Shown here piece after piece: positions 6,849-9,550 of a DNA stretch of 9,550 bases. Within the stretch, counting starts at the first letter, position 1; each line of letters begins with the position of its first letter. Both the position numbers and the translations under genes were made by a program. Source of the DNA: Chloroflexota bacterium (GTDB taxonomy: Bacteria > Chloroflexota > UBA6077 > CF-72); the NCBI GenBank assembly GCA_019242065.1, contig JAFAWJ010000856.1:1-9550 (forward strand), read 5' to 3'. Under the pieces are notes generated by a model that had not been told where the DNA came from, searched no databases, and saw only the letters and a list, made by a program, of their open reading frames with translations.

Positions 6849-8651
6849 GTGACTGAAGTGACCGCGGGCAATGAACCGTACATCCTCGACTTTGTACCTG
6901 ATGAGGTGTGCATCATCGTCGAGGCTCCGTTCAACCTGGAGGGTCGACAGCTTTACAGCGACGCGCTGCGACTGCTGAACACTCGACTGCCGCAGCATAT
7001 CCGTTCCGTTGCTGCGGAGCCTGGTCACCCGGTTGCGGAAGACCTGACGTTCAGCAACCTCTCAGAGCGAATCGATGAGAGCGGGGGAAACCTGTTCCAG
7101 AGGCTGGGGCGCGGAGGGATTGAGGCCGACGCCTCCGCCGCACAGACGGATGCAGGCGTTCGTGCGCCGTGGGTGGTCTTCCACCGCGGCGACTCCGCCG
7201 CGGCTGAGTGGCATCTCTACTACCAGGTCGGACCGGACCGTCTCGATCTGCTGACAAGTCCGATCGACCGACGACACCAGCGGCTGGCGAGCATCCGGCA
7301 GCTTGCGAACCTGATGAACGTCCGAGCGCTGGGGATTGGCGAAGACCTGGGCGACCAGAACTGGCGAGTTGTCGGAGCGTCGCCCAACTGGCTGACGACC
7401 GCGCACGACTTCTCGTGCGCGGGACCGGCGTCGCTGCCGGCTCCGGAGACCCGCACTGGCCGATGGCGGTTTCATTTTGCCGATCCGATTCGCGAAGCGC
7501 TGAGAAGCCAACCTGTCAATTCCGACGTGGTCGTTGCCGTGCTGGATACCTGCCCCGATCTCTCGCATGTGCAGGTGAATCCAGACTCCTACCTGGAGCA
7601 GGTGTGGCACGACGTCCACAGCGACGCGGCCCAACAATACGCGATGCAGCGGGGATACTTCGACCGGCCAGGCGGAGTCGACGCGTATGTTGGCAACTGC
7701 GTTGCCTGGTGGCACGAGAATATGCCGCGCGACGCGGATAGCCGCCAGCGATTCAACATGGCGGACCACGGGCTGTTCGCCTCGGGCATCGTACACGACA
7801 TCGCGCGCGACGACGGTTGTGAAATCCGACTGATTCGCGTGCTGAATGACTACGGCGTCGGCGACCTGCTGGCCATTGCGCACGTACTCCGCGCGCTACC
7901 GGAGAACCTGTTGGCCGAGAGGAGCAGCCGGGGCCCCAAGCACCTGATCGTCAACCTCAGCCTCGGCGCGGTGCCGAGCCAGGTCAAGCATCGCGCACGG
8001 TGGCTGCCTGCGGTTCACCGTGGACTTGACGCGAGTGGCTCCGTGACTGTTCCGGAGGCCGCCCAGCACCTACTCGACGCGGCGCACCTGAATCTGAAGG
8101 GCACGATCGACTGGCTCCACCGACAGGACGTGCTAGTCGTGGCGTCAGCAGGCAACGACGCGCTGCGTGACTTCACCAGAGGCCATGTGCCACCGCCACG
8201 CTATCCAGCTCGATATGAGCACGTCTTCGGCGTGAGTGCCACCAGCGCCTCAGGCGAGGCCGCCATTTACGCGAACCGGGCCGACGTCAGTCCACTCGGC
8301 AATGGCATCGCCACGTTTGGCGGTGATGCGATCAAGCCACAGCATCCGACAGAGGCGGCCAACACCGAGACTGGCACCACGAGACTCGGCCGTGAGCAGG
8401 CTGTCGTTGGAGTGTTCAGCAGTGAGAAACTTCCGGGCGGAGCTATCAATCACACGGGCTGGGGACAATGGGCGGGGACTTCGTTTGCCGCTCCGGTGGT
8501 AAGCGGTCTGGCGGCCCGCGCCTGGGCTCGGATGGGGTCGTCAAGCGCGGACCAGATCCTGGCCTGGACGCGCTCGGTCGCGTCACGTTCCTCAGCCACC
8601 CACGCGCTCGATGCGCCAGTCCTGGAGGCATGGCAGGTCCACGAGCCATAG
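6849..8651 (+). CDS. Cytosolic S8 family (subtilisin-like) serine protease
   Basis: A 600-residue subtilase. The catalytic Asp is Asp233 in VVVAVLDTCPD, the His is His307 in MADHGLFASGIV, the oxyanion Asn is Asn436 in VVASAGND, and the nucleophile is Ser545 in GTSFAAPVVSGLAARAW. All four are present, so it should be active. Asp is followed by TC instead of the usual TG. The gap between Asp and His (about 74 residues) is longer than in subtilisin and includes a Tyr/Gln/Trp-rich insertion. Residues 1-230 form a separate N-terminal region with no signal peptide or transmembrane helix; its start (EPYILDFVPDEVCIIVEAP) may be an inhibitory or partner-binding domain, but I do not recognise it firmly. 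Together with the missing secretion signal this points to an intracellular protease held latent. The start is GTG, 1 nt after the CHAT stop, with a good ribosome-binding site, so the two proteases should be made together. Whether the CHAT enzyme activates it is inference. Confidence 0.92.
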   Translation: MTEVTAGNEPYILDFVPDEVCIIVEAPFNLEGRQLYSDALRLLNTRLPQHIRSVAAEPGHPVAEDLTFSNLSERIDESGGNLFQRLGRGGIEADASAAQTDAGVRAPWVVFHRGDSAAAEWHLYYQVGPDRLDLLTSPIDRRHQRLASIRQLANLMNVRALGIGEDLGDQNWRVVGASPNWLTTAHDFSCAGPASLPAPETRTGRWRFHFADPIREALRSQPVNSDVVVAVLDTCPDLSHVQVNPDSYLEQVWHDVHSDAAQQYAMQRGYFDRPGGVDAYVGNCVAWWHENMPRDADSRQRFNMADHGLFASGIVHDIARDDGCEIRLIRVLNDYGVGDLLAIAHVLRALPENLLAERSSRGPKHLIVNLSLGAVPSQVKHRARWLPAVHRGLDASGSVTVPEAAQHLLDAAHLNLKGTIDWLHRQDVLVVASAGNDALRDFTRGHVPPPRYPARYEHVFGVSATSASGEAAIYANRADVSPLGNGIATFGGDAIKPQHPTEAANTETGTTRLGREQAVVGVFSSEKLPGGAINHTGWGQWAGTSFAAPVVSGLAARAWARMGSSSADQILAWTRSVASRSSATHALDAPVLEAWQVHEP

Positions 8652-8689
8652 CCTGAGGTTTGCTGCCCTGCCCCGCACACCATGGGCGA

Positions 8690-8938
8690 TCAGTCGCAGA
8701 TGGAGCATCGAGGACCTAGCAATCGGGACGTCTTGTGCAAGAGCGCTGCGCCGGCGACGCTGCACTGGTCACGGATGCCGCGCAGCCAGTCGATGTGGAG
8801 CGGTCGATGCCGCGGCCCAGACTCGCCGCTGGTGATGATCCACTCCAACTCGCCGAGCCAGGGCTCGGAGGTTCGGCGAGGAATCACTGAGATGGGCCCA
8901 AGTTCGCCCGTCATGTCGCGTATGTCAGCGACACCACA
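8690..8938 (-). pseudogene. C-terminal remnant of a DUF5131 (phage Gp37/Gp68-type) protein
   Basis: The minus-strand frame reads GELGPISV, then EPWLGELEWIITSGESGP, RHRPLHIDWLRGIRDQC and SVAGAALLHK. This matches the C-terminal signature of the DUF5131 family, in which a GPL-type segment is followed by WVI-GGESGP, a DW-RSLRDQC helix and AGV-F--KQ. The first Gly of GGESGP is Ser here. Family members are usually 230-300 residues with an N-terminal Cys-rich radical-SAM-like part; none of that is present, and the frame is closed upstream by TAG at 8941-8939. The sequence after HK (TSRLLGPRCSICD) no longer resembles the family. Function of the intact family is not settled. It lies tail-to-tail with the subtilase gene. 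An ATG at 8914 could allow a 74-residue peptide, but a truncated relic is more likely. Confidence 0.7.
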
Positions 8939-8987
8939 CTAGTCGGTAGTAGGAATCGGCGCGGGCAGCCCGTCCGCGACGGCATCT

Positions 8988-9266
8988 TTAGGGACGTACT
9001 CCGCAAGTACCGCAGCCGAGTCCTGGAAGTTGTGGGAAAACACGAGGGAATGGACCTGCGAGGGCGAGGCCTACACCCACAATCACCAGAATCGCGATAA
9101 ACACCAGCACCGGCAGCAACCAGGCGAAGCGGCCCCCTCGCTCGGCTGGCGCCGCGGTTTCGAAGAGCTCACGCGCAGGAGTCAACAGACTCCCGACCAC
9201 AGGCTGAGGCGGATCCGGCCGAGTGGAGCGGCGGTGCGGTGTTTCTTCTGGCCATTGGAGTGCCAT
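8988..9266 (-). CDS. Small single-pass membrane protein, probably frameshifted
   Basis: The 92-residue frame from ATG 9266 has a polar, Pro/Arg-rich N-terminus, then a transmembrane helix at about residues 48-70 (FAWLLPVLVFIAILVIVGVG). AAAAGGG-type sequence upstream on the minus strand is a weak ribosome-binding site; a TTG at 9320 is a less likely start overlapping the SPFH gene. Codon choice is GC3-rich up to the helix, then poor in the last 25 codons, whereas the next frame becomes GC3-rich (about 30 of 40 codons) and reads SQVHSLVFSHNFQDSAAVLA and on to ...PAPIPTTD and a TAG at 8941-8939. One-base correction near 9062-9080 would give a protein of about 108 residues. It sits 34 bases downstream of the SPFH gene and is probably its co-transcribed partner. 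I do not recognise the family. Confidence 0.55.
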   Translation of the reverse strand: MALQWPEETPHRRSTRPDPPQPVVGSLLTPARELFETAAPAERGGRFAWLLPVLVFIAILVIVGVGLALAGPFPRVFPQLPGLGCGTCGVRP

Positions 9267-9300
9267 GTCGTAGCCCTTTTCATCCGTGGTCGGGACGTCG

Positions 9301-9550
9301 TCAGTGTTCGATCGCACCAACTACGGCCGCCCCCGCGGGTTCGAGTGCGCCTCGCACCTCGCCATTGACGGAGGGCTGTGCACCATTGACGGAGGGCACG
9401 TCCGTGCTGCTCTGCAGACTGTTATCCAGGTACTGACCGACCTGTCCCAGCAGCTTCGTGAATTCCATCGGGATGACAAACTTGCTCGACGGGCTGGCAC
9501 CCAGCGCTTTGAGGCCGTCGATGACCTGGAGGGTCATCGTCTTGGAGTCG
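9301..9550 (-). CDS. SPFH/band-7 domain protein, C-terminal part (runs off the window)
   Basis: About 82 codons plus the stop of the last part of a minus-strand gene that begins beyond the window. The frame is open to the edge. It reads DSKTMTLQVIDGLKALGAS, then PSSKFVIPMEFTKLLGQVGQ, which matches the end of the SPFH (stomatin/prohibitin/flotillin/HflC) fold in bacterial proteins, where an LxxLKALG-S--TKFVxPMEF segment follows the coiled-coil region. Such proteins form membrane-associated oligomers. The tail after the fold is low-complexity and carries a small in-frame duplication (VPSVNGAQPSVNG). The stop TGA is at 9303-9301. A small membrane protein gene follows. Confidence 0.8.
   Translation of the reverse strand, partial: DSKTMTLQVIDGLKALGASPSSKFVIPMEFTKLLGQVGQYLDNSLQSSTDVPSVNGAQPSVNGEVRGALEPAGAAVVGAIEH
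9362..9397 (-). repeat. 21-bp-period direct repeat in the SPFH tail
   Basis: CCATTGACGGAGGGC occurs at 9362-9376 and again at 9383-9397, a spacing of 21 bases. In the SPFH frame this duplicates PSVNG within the unstructured C-terminal tail. It looks like a recent in-frame slippage duplication. Confidence 0.85.

Noticed and set aside
7062..7883. 273-codon minus-strand frame
   Set aside because: Antisense to the subtilase catalytic region, with no family resemblance.
8630..8649. ATGGC/GCCAT stem at the subtilase stop as a terminator
   Set aside because: Only 5 bp with a 10-base loop and no T-run.
8891..8912. GATGGGC/GCCCGTC stem as a terminator between the convergent units
   Set aside because: The stem needs a wobble pair, has no following T-run, and falls inside the DUF5131 remnant's coding frame.

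Overview
The window is a high-GC bacterial segment. The lineage is inferred, not proven. A twin-arginine lipoprotein of the oligosaccharide-binding type, a soluble zinc-finger anti-sigma-like protein, a TPR-CHAT caspase-like protease, a cytosolic subtilase and an SPFH protein with a short membrane protein fit Chloroflexota best. Actinobacteria are the main alternative.

Layout. Bases 1-546 hold no gene I can support. Bases 547-2296 (+) carry a promoter-like -10, a 5'UTR hairpin, a strong ribosome-binding site and an ABC-type solute-binding lipoprotein with no permease genes beside it. Bases 2375-3233 (-) are a decayed replicative DNA helicase (DnaB) with both ends missing and two frameshifts; one is a single-base loss just before the Walker A loop. 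Bases 3312-8651 (+) form a tight three-gene operon: a soluble protein with zinc-finger anti-sigma-like motifs and a Cna-B/carboxypeptidase-regulatory-like C-terminus, a 939-residue TPR-CHAT protein with an intact His/Cys dyad, and a 600-residue subtilase with an intact Asp/His/Asn/Ser set and no signal peptide. Intergenic gaps are 2 and 1 nt. Bases 8690-8938 (-) are the C-terminal remnant of a DUF5131 (phage Gp37/Gp68-type) protein. Bases 8939-9550 (-) hold the end of an SPFH/band-7 protein running off the window and, downstream of it, a small single-pass membrane protein that looks frameshifted.

How the genes may work together. The operon is the main interest. Two cytosolic proteases of different clans (a caspase-like cysteine protease on a TPR sensor scaffold, and a subtilisin-type serine protease) are co-translated with a zinc-finger protein resembling an anti-sigma factor. 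This suggests a proteolytic signalling or conflict cassette in which the TPR-CHAT protein is triggered, acts on the subtilase or the zinc-finger protein, and so changes transcription or cell fate. That is inference from domain content; no sigma factor, CRISPR array or other trigger is visible here. The flanking dnaB and DUF5131 remnants, both phage- or plasmid-associated families, suggest the operon sits in a turnover-prone accessory region.
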